Source: Pogona vitticeps
Taxonomy: Eukaryota; Chordata; Lepidosauria; Squamata; Agamidae
DNA length: 64,000 bases
Assembly (NCBI RefSeq): GCF_051106095.1
Contig: NC_135786.1
Location: 144,631,001-144,695,000, forward strand
Reading direction: 5' to 3'
Shown: piece after piece, positions 11,777 to 24,100 of the stretch
Layout: every line of letters begins with the position of its first letter
Position numbering within the stretch: position 1 is the stretch's first letter
The notes under the pieces: generated by a model
Told to the model about the DNA's origin: nothing
The model's database searches: none
Seen by the model: the letters and a program-made list of their open reading frames with translations, nothing else
Made by a program: the position numbers and the translations under genes

Positions 11777-13019
11777 TCTATGTAGTTTAAGAATAGAAAG
11801 TCAATAATTCTGGGTGATCTATTGCATATAAACACTCAGAGAATTATAAGTAGACCTGTCTCTGCTGTCTGCCATATTCGCTTTTTGATGCTGGGGCAGG
11901 AAAGTTCTCTCTACCATTTTGGGACAGAGTTCCCATTCCATCTGTGAGTACTGCCTGCTTTCTGCCCTCTTCTAGTATAATCAGTGCTCAGCAGCATTAT
12001 CTAACATAGACCGTGGCTACATTGGAGAGCTGAATCGGAAGGATTTGGCTTTCCTATGATTTGATTGGCAATCTGCATTATGTTTCAAATTGCAAACAGT
12101 GGACAAACAAGGACTGTGGATTGATTTGTGAGTTCCCTGTTCATATTGTTTGCAATGTGACCTGCAATCCTGCCTAAACGTACCCTTATCTCCTTCCTTC
12201 CTTCTTATGGCCCTGCCACTCCTTACCTTTTATAGTTAGCTGTGAAGCTCCTTGGTTACAGAAGCATTCCAAATATCTTTTATTTTGCCCTTCTTTTTTG
12301 TGTGTGTTTGTGCATGTAGAAGACGTATTATATTAATGCAATGTCTCATTTCTGATACAGTAGAAAGCAGCACAGTATAATTTCTATTTAATTTAATCCT
12401 ACATAATTCCTGTTTCTCCATGACTCTTTGACATTTTTGGCAATCTCTTACTGGAATATAGACACAATAAAACTCAACATTAGCACCTTTTGAAAGTTTA
12501 GCAGCCCTAGAATAGATTAATAATGTGGAAATATATGAAATATTTAATGAGATAATGCTTTTTTTTTTTCTTGAGCAGATTAAAAGAACCTTTCTCTGGC
12601 CAAGGATCCTATTGTGATTTTGTGCTGCAATCCAGACTGAGAGACCTGTTCCACCTCTAAATGGCAGTATAAAAAAACCTTTAAAGATGTTTTCAAAGAA
12701 CCCCCTTCACAAGCATGATTCTCCTTAGAATTCAAGCAAATGTGATTTTTTTAAAAAAATTAAAACTTTGGAGAGCAGTGGAGGGAAGGAATGAGGGTAG
12801 GAGCATGCTCTCACTGCCCCAAAAAGCAGGCCCTAAATGCTTAGGTCAGATTAAAACAGCACCTAAGGACACACTCCTGTCTTCTGAGGAACATCTGCAA
12901 CGGAAAAGACAGGATTGAATCCAGCCTCCTAGAGACAGAGCGGGAAAAATACCAGTTTGACAGAAAATAGGCTGGAAGGAATCAAATCTGCCTTGTACAT
13001 CATGCAGACATTAAACAAA
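11777..13019. other. No recognisable feature
   Basis: Short chance ORFs only. There is a T-run near 12560. Confidence 0.5.
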
Positions 13020-13021
13020 TA

Positions 13022-13425
13022 CAGTGGTGCCTCGCAAGACGGTGCCTCCGCATTACGACGAGGTTTTTGCAATTGCAAAAGCGATCGCAAAATGACATTT
13101 TGAATGGGGAATTTTACTGTGCGATGATTGTTTTCCTGTTTTGGGAACTGATGTTCACTTCTTGACGATCAAAACAGCTGATCGTTGGGGTTTCAAAATG
13201 GCTACCGGGAGCTCAAAATGGCTCCCCGCTGTGTTTAGGAGCCATTTTTCTCAAAATGGCCACCCCTATGGAGGATCTTTGCTGGACTGTGAGTTCTTAG
13301 CCGATTGGAATGCATTAACCAGGTTATAATGCGTTTCAATGGCTTTTTTATTTTCACTTTACAACATTTTCGTTCTACAGCAATTTCGCTGGAACGAATT
13401 AACATCGTAATGAGAGGCACCACTG
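13022..13425. mobile_element. Tigger/pogo-like MITE
   Basis: It starts CAGTGGTGCCTCGC and ends GAGGCACCACTG, with TA on both sides (13020-13021, 13426-13427). The body carries gcgatcgcaaaa and paired tttcaaaatggct motifs shared with 28416-28851 and 48582-49018. Non-autonomous. TA duplication and CAG ends fit the pogo/Tigger branch of Tc1/mariner. Confidence 0.8.
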
Positions 13426-13427
13426 TA

Positions 13428-15002
13428 TATCACAATTGCCCACTTTATAGGTAGAGCAAATCCTGCCATATTTGGCCATGCAGTCACAGCCATAATTGGC
13501 TTCCAGGGGAAAGGCCTTCGTGAACCTACTGGTTTCTAAACACACACCCCATTATCACTGTTATTTTGTCTTCTTGAGAGCTCTTTAGAAACCTTCTAAA
13601 AAAAGAGACTTCTAAAAAAATATGTAGTTTCTGCTTATGTATATGGAAGCAGTGCTTGTATAGCCATTAATATACATTATGTTAATTTATATACTGATTT
13701 CCTAAATTCATGTACTGCTTTTTTTACCTGATGACTCATGGAAGCTTGGTGAAAAAAACCAATGTGTGTGTGTGTAAAAATACAAACAACTGTCAGGCAT
13801 CTTGGATCCTCAGCAGAAAAAAAAATCCAATTATTATTGTTAATGTTTTAAGGACAGTGAAAAGAGAACCAGAATCAAATCTAAAAGACTACAGAAGGGA
13901 GATGTTTTTCTTGCTCTTCTGAAAAGAATTAACCACTTATATGGGGGAAGTGTTACATAATGAACTGCTATCTCTCAAAAGTTCATAATTTTTCTTCTTG
14001 TGTTTTCATTTCAGATATTAGCAAGTTCTAATCCACTAACCTTAAAGATTGTGGGAGTTTATTGGTAGAGGACCGAGAAAGCAATGTGCATTTCCCCCCA
14101 CAATGAATGTATCACACTATTGGATTCTATGGTTTACTCTTGAGTGGCAGGCATTTATTGTTCTTACACTGCAGTTTTCCATGGCCCATTTGAAGAATAA
14201 GAAAGGCAAATCAAAGTGGAGAGAAGGGGCTTGTAGTTCCTCTGGGCTGTAAGCTGAAGGCTAAAAGATGAGATGGCTAGGGCAGTATTTTAAGATCTGA
14301 GAATCGTTCCTCACACCGGGTGTGCCACACCCTTTAAGCGTGTGCTGAAAGGCACTTTCTTTGGCAGCTACAAAGGGGTTGGTTCATGATTTCCCACTGC
14401 CCCATCTGAACTATTTATAACATTGACGTAGCTGTTTGGCCACTGAATATTCACCAAAGTTCATGTGTACTGAGCAGATATATTTATAATTGGATAAATA
14501 TGCCTAACATGAGGGCCAATCCACATGCTCCATTAGAAGCGAAAATACTAAAACACTGTATTCAGACTCTCTATCGCTGTGGATTAACATAATAGGGTTT
14601 GATCGCACATAAACATACAATTCCTCTGAACAAAAACCGAGTGGAGGGTTATATTGTGTGAATGAGAACAGTAGGGGAGGCAGTCTTGCTTTGATTTATG
14701 TCTTCAGAGCTACATTTTCTAGAAATGCCATGGTCAAGACAGTCATAGTTACAGTATATTTATGAACTGTTGATCTGCACAGTAGATGTAATTATATAAA
14801 CAATGTACCTTGGAACAGGTTGGAAAGAACATGTGGTTGATTGAACAGGGTAACATTGCCCAGAAATGTCCTTTAGATATCAAGCTTTCATTCATGTTTC
14901 CTCTGTGTCTCTTTTGAAATGTTGCACTGAACAAATAGAAAGGGCTTTCTCCAGCCTACATCACCATGGCATCCACTTGATTTCACCATGCTCAGCATAA
15001 TA
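13428..15002. other. No recognisable feature
   Basis: Non-coding sequence with a short GT run near 13765. Confidence 0.5.
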
Positions 15003-15004
15003 TA

Positions 15005-15167
15005 CCATATTTTTTGCTCCATAAGACGCACCTTTCCATAAGACGCACCAATTTTTTAGGAGAAGAAAACAGGAAAATATAATGTTTTCTTCGCTCCATA
15101 AGATGCACAGACTTTCCACCCCCTGTTTTGTGGGGAAAAAGTGTGTCTTATGATGCAAAAAATATGG
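15005..15167. mobile_element. Small TA-flanked MITE (CCATATTTTTTGC ends)
   Basis: Inverted ends ccatattttttgc and gcaaaaaatatgg lie between TA dinucleotides (15003-15004, 15168-15169). The body repeats the phrase ctccataagacgcac. It is 163 bases long, consistent with a Tc1/mariner-type non-autonomous element. Confidence 0.75.
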
Positions 15168-15169
15168 TA

Positions 15170-16984
15170 CACTTGGATTCCTACATGCATTGAACTGATC
15201 ATCAACAGAGATCTTTCACACAACTGGAGTCCCGGAAAAGGAGGACTTCTGAGTATGTGTAAAGTCCAATATGTATCCAGTGGTACATGCAAACGTTCTA
15301 GATGGATGTTAAGGTGATCACAGGGAGGGAAACAGAAGGCACAGTTCTACCCCTCATGTGTTTAGAGTAACATTTCAAAGGGCTTGGTTTTTTTTCTCTA
15401 AGAATTTTCAGAATTTGCACCAAATTGATCTATTAGGTAGAAAACAATGGCCAAAATGATGCCATGCATGTAAGAAAGATCATGCAAACAGTTTTTATAA
15501 TTTTCTTGCCATCTGTCCCACACCCTCTGGTTTCCCAGCCCTGCCTTTTTATTCTTCTTGGCCCTGTTTTCTCCAGCTGTTTCTCATTAGGGAACTGTCT
15601 TTACTTCAGCATTGGCCTGATGCTCAGAAAACTTACCCTTCTTCCAGCCGCCTGATATTTATGTGCTGGGGCCAGATAGCTCTCTAGGGGTGCGCACCTG
15701 CACCCCCTCACAGGTACACAAGGCACAAACTGAAATAGATTCTGGCCAGTGATCATCCAGGAAGATCTGAGTCACAACCAGCACAGAAGAGCATTCTGAA
15801 CTGCCTTCATCTTGATTCAAACATGGATTTATACTTACATGTTCAATCCTATTTAAGATTTCCAGGCACTGAATATAGCTAGAGCAGTCTTAGTATTGCT
15901 TTGAACTAGTTAGATTAATTACACAGAAGGATCTAGGCAATTATAAAGAGAATTTGATTTGGATATGTAAGTTTGATTGAATGAAAGCTAGTGCTTGTAC
16001 TTTAAAACTGTATGGTCGCTATTCTTTTTCTGCTATGCTCCAAAACTACTGTTATTTTGAATGCCGTCAAGGCATTAAGGGTGCTCTTAGATATCGGTGA
16101 CTTTTTTTTAAAAAAAGAAAAGAAAAATCTAATTGTTAGTTGATCATAATTGCTTTTTGGAGAAAGAAAAACAGTGAGAAGAAATGTGAAGCCATAAGCT
16201 TGCTTCCCATTTTACCTTGCGCTTGGTTTTAAACTGAGATGTGCATCATCTTTTTGACACCTTCACTGTGTATCTCCACTTATTCCCTTTTGAACTGGGA
16301 AGATTCACTGCTACTTTTAATGATTGCTGGTCTGTTGCTAGTCTATTTTACTTCAGTCAGAGGTTTATTTATGCCATCTACAGGATTTCCTCGGTATTAC
16401 TCTTTGACCTTATAATGGTAAACTGTTATATTTGCATCACAACTGTTTCTTCCAGTCAATAAACTGTCTTCAATTCCATTTGGGACATGAAGAGAATGGC
16501 GCTGGATGAGATCCAAAGAGCCACTTCAGGTGCCCCCCAGGCCATCAAGTTCTGCATGGTCCAGTGGGATCTTTGGCTTCTTTCCGTCTTTTGATGACAT
16601 ACTCCAACACAATATCACAAATAGATTTTGATCCTCCTGCCTCTTTGAAAAAAGGGGTGGTGTATAGCTGGGGGGGGGGGATGGCAGTTTGATAAATGCT
16701 CAGATCCTCTTTTGGTGTGTGGAACTAGATGCACACAGTCATAAGAATTACAGAGAAAGCAGGGATCCCAAAGGTCATTAGATTCATGTGCAGATGCAGG
16801 AATTCCACCACTAAAGCATTATTATAGCACACTCTGCATGAGGCTGCCTTTGGAAAGTGTTTGGAGATTTTAGTCCAAAACTCTGCAGTCAGATTGTTAA
16901 CTGGGATTGGTCACAAGGATCACATACTCTCCACCCCACACTTTATAGCAGCTCCACTTGCTGCTGATCCAGTTCCAGGCACAA
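15170..16984. other. No recognisable feature
   Basis: Non-coding sequence with a poly-G run at about 16670-16680 and a few small frames without motifs. Confidence 0.5.
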
Positions 16985-17248
16985 ATCAGAGAGCTGGTTT
17001 CAACCTATAAAGCTGGTTCCATGCTATCTCAAGGACTCTGTCTCCCTTTATGAGTCTGACCAGGCATCAAGATAATCAAGGGAGGCCTTTCTCTTGGCCC
17101 CACTACCTTCACAGTTGTGTCTGGTGGGGACATAGAAGAGGTCCTTCTCTGTCACTGATCCCAGAATCTGGAACTCGCTTCCACAAAGGTCAGGCTGGCC
17201 CCATCTTTGTTGTCATTTTGCAAGCAGGCAAGCAAGCAAGAACAAAGG
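16985..17248 (+). repeat. 3' part of an L2-like LINE
   Basis: It reads aaggactctgtctccc...gaggcctttctct...gaactcgcttccacaaaggtcagg, the same 3' segment as at 19250-19780 in decayed form. It ends directly in the microsatellite at 17249, which probably grew from its 3' tail. Confidence 0.55.
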
Positions 17249-17251
17249 TGG

Positions 17252-17346
<95 letters not shown>

Positions 17347-17385
17347 AAGAACAAGAACAAGAACAAGAACAAGAACAAGAACAAG

Positions 17386-17466
<81 letters not shown>
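17249..17466. repeat. Four-stage trinucleotide-type microsatellite
   Basis: The order is (ATA)n to about 17318, (AGA)n to about 17350, (ACAAGA)n to about 17388, then (CAA)n to 17466. Each block differs from its neighbour by one base change of the unit. The open frames across it (poly-Asn, poly-Ile, poly-Leu) are artefacts. Confidence 0.95.
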
Positions 17467-18385
17467 CTTCTCTCCCTACTTTTTTTTTCTTTTAAAAAAA
17501 TCTACTGTGATACATGTACATTCTGGAACAGATTTAACTAGGTTGGAAACCCCTCTCCCACCTCCATCTCCACTCCAGTGCTGTTTCTCTAATCTCTCTA
17601 TTCTTGCTTTTTCTTTTTTGCTAGTTTTTCTCCTTACCCTGAAATATATATATATTTCAAGAATACACTAATTCTTTTCTAACAAAATGGGCTATCTGAC
17701 ACATTACAGGCTGTGATAACATCTCCTGACTGACTATAATAAGTGTAAAATGCTCTAAAAAGTCCTTCCAAAATTTTAAAGGCAAGGAATTAGTCGTTGC
17801 ATCCACAGATTATCTTGCATATTGGATGAAGGGTGAGCAGTTTTTAATAAATTCATCTGATGACTAAGTGCCTTTGAGCATTCTCAGTTGGTGACTCAAT
17901 TTCTCTGAGGGAACCACTGACCAAGTTGTAGCAAGCCGACTCAAAATTTTCCAGTTATCCAGATTTTTCCAGCATCAAATCAACTGTAATCTGGCAATTA
18001 TGATATCATACCCTTATGAAGAGTCCTCCCTTTTCTTTAAATTTTGCCCTGTGATATTGTTTATTCTTACTAGAAAGCTGGCCCCAAATGGAGAAGCTTC
18101 CTGCATCCTCACACTTCCTTCGGAATTTGGGGAGAACTGACAGATATGAATGTTGCATACCTATGGCTCACCTTGTATATATTTTCTCATTAAATTGCTG
18201 AGTTTGCTTTAAAAGGGGAGGATTTCTAAATTTCATCTCACTGGCCTATTGGAATCTTGATACCCAAGTCGGTGTCCCATGTTTGGATGGAGCCTGGTGT
18301 TTTCAGACATAATACTTCAATCAGCCATGCATAAATACTTGAGGCCTGGCTCTTAGTCGGAATATTTGGTGATACACAGAGCTCC

Positions 18386-18640
18386 TCAGAGTTTGTTCAA
18401 GTATGAGGTATTTCTTAATCTTTTACTAATTTGATTAGCAAATGCTGTCATTTCAAATACATGAAACCAGCATGGACGCAGGGGAGCAGTTATGATATTG
18501 AAATACAGAGGAGCTGTGTGGACAATACAAAATAAAATACAAATGCAAAAATAGGCAATACTTTTATAGACTACCAAAAAAGAATCATACAATACGGGAG
18601 CTTTCATGGATAAAACACCACTTCATCAGGCTCATACTAT
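18386..18640 (-). repeat. Penelope-like 3' region with hammerhead-like core
   Basis: On the minus strand it reads CTGATGA, a GTGG...CCAT pairable stem, then GAAAG (18601-18629 in plus coordinates), followed by a tagtctataaaagtattgcc segment. Its downstream part is repeated at 18985-19210. The order CTGATGA-stem-GAAA is that of a hammerhead ribozyme, with one extra base before the stem. Confidence 0.45.
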
Positions 18641-18984
18641 GGTGAAGAACTTAAGTCCATAAGTTCATGGCAAGATGGATTTCGCCGGGCAAGTTAGCGA
18701 CAAGTCAGGAGAGGTGCAGGAAGTAGAATTGCTGCTGTTTTAAGGTTACAGCTAAGGCAGCTGTGGATTGAATATCATGCCTCAGTTCTTCAAACAAAGA
18801 CGCACAGGCCAGGCACACACACACCTCCCTATCTGGCCTTTCTTTGGAACTGACATGTTTCTGCTTGCCTGGGAGAAGGTGACACTGAGAACCTGAACCC
18901 TCCATCAGGGGTATTGGGATGATAATTAAATAAACTCAAAACATTTAGCCACTTGAGCTCAGATTAAAGCCAAAATAATATTAC

Positions 18985-19210
18985 CTAGTGGTTGCATTCC
19001 TCTCCACTGACGTTGAAAGTCCATGTGTATTTTTGGTGGTGGTGGTGGAGTGGGCAGCCATTTCTTGATATCCTTGTAATTCCACTGAAATAAAGGGGAG
19101 CTCTGTGATGGATGCAAAATAAAATACAAATGGAAAAATAGGTGACAGCTTTATAGGCTACTAAAAAATAAGCATGCAACACACAAGCTTTTGTGGATAA
19201 AACATCATCA
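18985..19210 (-). repeat. Second copy of the 18386-18640 repeat, decayed
   Basis: It shares gcaaaataaaatacaaatgg, the ataggctact phrase and the tttgtggataaaacat phrase with the upstream copy. The CTGATGA half is degraded here. Both copies lie on the minus strand about 600 bases apart. Confidence 0.5.
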
Positions 19211-19249
19211 CGTTAGTACCAGTTGATATTGTTAATTTACTATATGATC

Positions 19250-19780
19250 ATACAGCTTGGGCCCAGGCTACCTGAAGGACCATGTCTCCCTATAGTAGAC
19301 ATGGTCTAGAGGGACGGGGTATAAATTTAATAAATAAAAATAAATAAATAAATATGCACCTTCTCGGCGATTAAGATAAGCAGAGGAGGCCCTCCTCTCG
19401 GTCCCATTGCCAGCACAAGCACAGCTGATTGGAACATGGGAGAGGGCCTTCTCTGTGGCAGCTCCCAGGCTATGGAACGCTCTCCCTCCAGAGATCAGGA
19501 TGGCCCTTTCCCTTTTATCCTTCTGAAAAAGGCTAAAGACCCATCTCTTCAGGCAGGCTTTTAAGAATTACAACTGAATCCTTGAACCCCATTTTATCAG
19601 ATAATTTTAATCTTTTCCATGTTTCCATGTTTTAATCTTTTTTTATTTTATTTTAAATCATATATTGTTTAATTTGTTTTTAATTTTTAACTTATTGTGT
19701 TTTTAATTGTGCGAATTTTAAAGTTGCCACTCTTGGGTCCCTTGCTGGGAGAAATGTGGCATACAAATAAAGCTAACAAC
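19250..19780 (+). repeat. 3' end of an L2-like LINE with a nested LINE tail
   Basis: The sequence encodes a decayed LINE C-terminus (GPGYLKDHVSPY-like near 19260, then gaggccctcctctcggtccc and aacgctctccctccagag), followed by an AT-rich 3' UTR. Between about 19298 and 19362 it is interrupted by the tail of another element (gtagacatggtctagagggacgg...aaataaataa), splitting one reading. It ends at the microsatellite at 19783. Confidence 0.6.
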
Positions 19781-19782
19781 AA

Positions 19783-19820
19783 CCACAACCACAACCACAA
19801 CCACAACCACAACCACAACC

Positions 19821-19873
<53 letters not shown>
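19783..19873. repeat. (CAACCA)n-(CAA)n microsatellite
   Basis: Pure hexanucleotide units pass into CAA units at about 19823. It lies exactly at the 3' end of the LINE above, so it is likely derived from its tail. Confidence 0.95.
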
Positions 19874-19874
<1 letters not shown>

Positions 19875-20628
19875 TAGCTCCTTGATGCAAAAAAAGAAAA
19901 GAGCCTTTGTCCTCTCCAGCTGCCACACTGGTGAAATTTGTCTCCACAATGAAAGCAAAGGTTATTTAGAACTGACTATGAAAGGGAAGGTGAGGGGAAG
20001 AAATATTTTGCCCACTTGAACTGCACATTCAATGAGTCTTTCAGAAATGAGTTTGATATAGATGTTAATGTGTGCTTATTTTTACACCTGTATGGTATTA
20101 CGTGGTATTTTTCACCTATATGTTCCTATCATATAGCCCATCTCTATCATATAATAGGTCTTTCTGAGAATCTTTTTCCATAACTACCCATACGAGTAGG
20201 TTCTCATCTTTTCTTATTTTCCCCATGTGTTTGAGCTGGAATGCATCAAAATCAATATGAAGGCTGTGAATTGCCACTCCATTTTTTATAGCTGGATGTT
20301 TTCATTTAGCCTTCACCACCTTTGTCTGGTTTTAAAAATCCCCTTGATGCATTTTCATTTTCCTCTCTTTTCCTTTCTTTCTCTCTCCATGTTTTTTTTC
20401 TTTTCTTTTCTCACGGTCTTTCCCTTCTCCATCTCAGGCACTTCTTCAGTCTTTTCTGCTCCTAATGCACCTTACCCACAGTAGGAGTCTGTGTTGTGAG
20501 AGCTATTGTTATGCAGATTATTTCCTCCATATGCAAATCACGTGGGAGCATGTTGTTAAAAACGTGGTCAACTACTGTGAGGACTTTGCTCCAGCCTACA
20601 AATTTTACTCGAAAGCAGCCCTAGTGAA

Positions 20629-20630
20629 AC

Positions 20631-20693
<63 letters not shown>

Positions 20694-20694
20694 C
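20629..20694. repeat. (AAAT)n microsatellite
   Basis: About sixteen uninterrupted TAAA units. Confidence 0.95.
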
Positions 20695-20699
20695 GAAGA

Positions 20700-21165
20700 A
20701 CCGATCTTTGCATAAAAATGAATTTTGCATCAAACAAATTTTGTGCCAGATGCAATGTTTGTGTAAAATACAAGTTTCTGTGAAAAAATCCCAAAGTAAA
20801 CAAAAACAAAACCTCACCACTTCCATAATTTTTTGGCTAAAAAAACAAAGTATTCCCCAAAAGTCTTGTAATATCTTGAAGCAGGAGCAAATGTCTACAA
20901 TTATTTTGTTCTTATCTGCAGAAATGAAATGTTCAAAAATTTACAGTCCTAGCAGCAACATCCTCCTCAACTTTCCTCTCAGAACCTCTGCTTTTGCAGT
21001 TACCATATAAATAGGAATCAATAGACTGGAATAAATAGATATTTGGATTTCCTGAGACCCTTTGGATGTAATAAAGGGGTGCACCATCCACAACCAACAG
21101 TGTCTTGTACATTCCCCACAATTCCTTTCCTTTACCATAGTTCCTTTTCTACTATCTTGCATTGT
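20700..21165. other. No recognisable feature
   Basis: AT-rich flank of the BovB insertion, with no gene or repeat that I can name. Confidence 0.5.
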
Positions 21166-21175
21166 AGTGCCTTTA

Positions 21176-24100
21176 CTTCTTCATGGATTGCTGCCTTGTC
21201 GTGGCGAAGGGGCTTGAGTAACTCAGAGAAACTATGGGCTATGCCGTGCAGGGACACCCAAGACGGACAGGACATAGTGGAGAGTTCCGACTAAACGCAA
21301 TCCACCTGGAGTAGGAAATGGCAAGCCACTCCAGTATCTTTGCCAAGAACGCCCCATGATCAGAAACAAAAGGCTAAAAGATATGACGCTGGAAGATGGG
21401 CCCCTCAGGTCGGAAGGCGTCCAACATGCTACTGAGGAAGAGCGGAGGACAAGTACAAGTAGCTCCAGAGCTAATGAAGTGGTTGGGCCAAAGCCGAAAG
21501 GACGCTCAGCTGTGGACGTGCCTGGAAGTGAAAGGAAAATCCAATGCTGCAAAGAAAAATACTGCATAGGAACCTGGAATGTAAGATCTATGAACATTGG
21601 GAAGCTGGAGGTGGTCAAACAGGAGATGGCAAGAATAAACATCGACATCCTGGGCATCAGTGAACTAAAATGGACAGGAATGGGCGAATTCAGCTCAGAT
21701 GATTATCATATCTACTATTGTGGACAAGAATCCCGTAGAAGGAATGGAGTAGCCCTCATAGTCAACAAAAGAGTGGGAAAAGCTGTAATGGGATACAATC
21801 TCAAAAATGATAGAATGATGTCAATACGAATCCAAGGCAGACCATTCAACATCACAATAATCCAAGTTTATGCACCAACCAGCATTGCTGAGGAGACTGA
21901 AATTGAACAATTCTATGAAGATTTACAACACCTTCTAGAACTGACACCAAAGAAAGATGTTCTTCTCATTCTAGGGGACTGGAATGCTAAAGTAGGGAGC
22001 CAAGAGATAAAAGGAACAACAGGGAAGTTTGGCCTTGGAGTTCAGAACGAAGCAGGACAAAGGCTAATAGAGTTTTGTCAAGAGAATAAGCTGGTCATCA
22101 CAAACACTCTTTTCCAACAACACAAGAGGCGACTCTATACATGGAAATCACCAGATGGGCAATATCGAAATCAGATTGATTATATTCTCTGCAGCCAAAG
22201 ATGGAGAAGCTCTATACAGTCAGCAAAAACAAGACCTGGAGCTGACTGCGGTTCTGATCATCAGCTTCTCATAGCAAAATTCAAGCTTAGACTGAAGAGA
22301 TTAGGAAAAACCACTGGGCCACTCAGGTATAATCTAAACCAAATCCCTTATGAATACACAGTGGAAGTAAAGAACAGATTTAAGGAACTAGATTTGGTGG
22401 ACAGAGTGCCTGAAGAACTTTGGATAGAGGCTCGTAACATTGTCCAGGAGGCAGCAACGAAAACCATCCCAAAGAAAAGGAAATGCAAGAAAGCAAAGTG
22501 GCTGTCCAACGAGGCCTTAGAAATAGCAGAGAGGAGAAGGGAAGCAAAATGCAAGGGAGATAGGGAAAGTTACAGAAACTTGAATTCAGACTTCCAAAGA
22601 ATAGCAAGGAGAGACAAGAGGGTCTTCTTAAATGAACAATGCAAAGAAATAGAGGAAGATAACAGAAAAGGAAAGACCAGAGATCTGTTCAGGAAAATTG
22701 GAAATATTAGAGGAACATTTTGCGCAAAGATGGACATGATAAAGGACAAAAATGGGAGGGACCTAACAGAAGCAGAAGACATCAAGAAGAGGTGGCAAGA
22801 ATACACAGAGGAATTATATCAGAAAGATGTGGATATCCCGGACAACCCAGACAATGTAGTTGCTGACCTTGAGCCAGACATCCTGGAGAGCGAAGTCAAG
22901 TGGGCCTTAGAAAGCCTGGCTAACAACAAGGCCAGTGGAGGTGATGGCATTCCAGTTGAACTATTTAAAATCTTGAAAGATGATGCTGTTAAGGTGCTAC
23001 ATTCAATATGCCAGCAAGTTTGGAAAACTCAACAGTGGCCAGAGGATTGGAAAAGATCAGTCTACATCCCAATCCCAAAGAAAGGCAGTGCCAAAGAATG
23101 CTCCAACTACCGTACAATTGCACTCATTTCACACGCTAGCAAGGTTATGCTCAAAATCCTACAAGGTAGGCTTCAGCAGTATGTGGACCGAGAACTCCCA
23201 GAAGTACAAGCTGGATTCCGAAGAGGCAGAGGAACTCGAGACCAAATTGCCAACTTGCGCTGGATTATGGAGAAAGCCAGAGAGTTCCAGAAAAATATCT
23301 ACTTCTGCTTCATTGACTATGCGAAAGCCTTTGACTGTGTGGACCACAGCAAACTATGGCAAGTTCTTAAAGAAATGGGAGTGCCTGACCACTTTATCTG
23401 TCTCCTGAGAAACCTATATGTGGGACAGGAAGCAACAGTTAAAACTGGTCATGGAACAACTGAGTGGTTCAAAATTGGGAAAGGAGTACGGCAAGGCTGT
23501 ATATTGTCCCCCAGCTTATTTAACTTATATGCGGAATACATCATGCGGAAGGCTGGACTGGAAGAAACCCAAGCCGGAATTAAGATTGCCGGAAGAAATA
23601 TCAACAACCTCCGATATGCAGATGATACCACTCTGATGGCAGAAAGTGAGGAGGAATTAAAGAACCTTGTAATGAGAGTGAAAGAGGAGAGTGCAAAAAA
23701 CGGTCTGAAACTCAACATCAAAAAAACTAAGATCATGGCCACTGGTCCCATCACCTCCTGGGAAATAGAAGGGGAAGATATGGAGGCAGTGTCAAATTTT
23801 ATCTTCCTGGGCTCCATGATCACTGCAGATGGAGACAGCAGCCCTGAAATTAAAAGGCGCCTTCTTCTTGGGAGGAAAGCGATGACAAATCTGGACAGCA
23901 TCTTGAAAAGCAGAGACATCACCTTGCCAACAAAAGTCCGAATAGTCAAAGCTATGGTTTTTCCTGTCGTGATGTATGGAAGTGAGAGCTGGACCATAAA
24001 GAAAGCAGACCGCCGAAGAATTGATGCCTTTGAATTGTGGTGCTGGAGGAGGCTCTTGAGAATCCCCTGGACTGCAAGGAGAACAAACCTATCAGTTCTA

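Noticed and set aside
17050-17671. Long poly-Asn, poly-Ile and poly-Leu frames
   Set aside because: They are translations of the trinucleotide microsatellite at 17249-17466.
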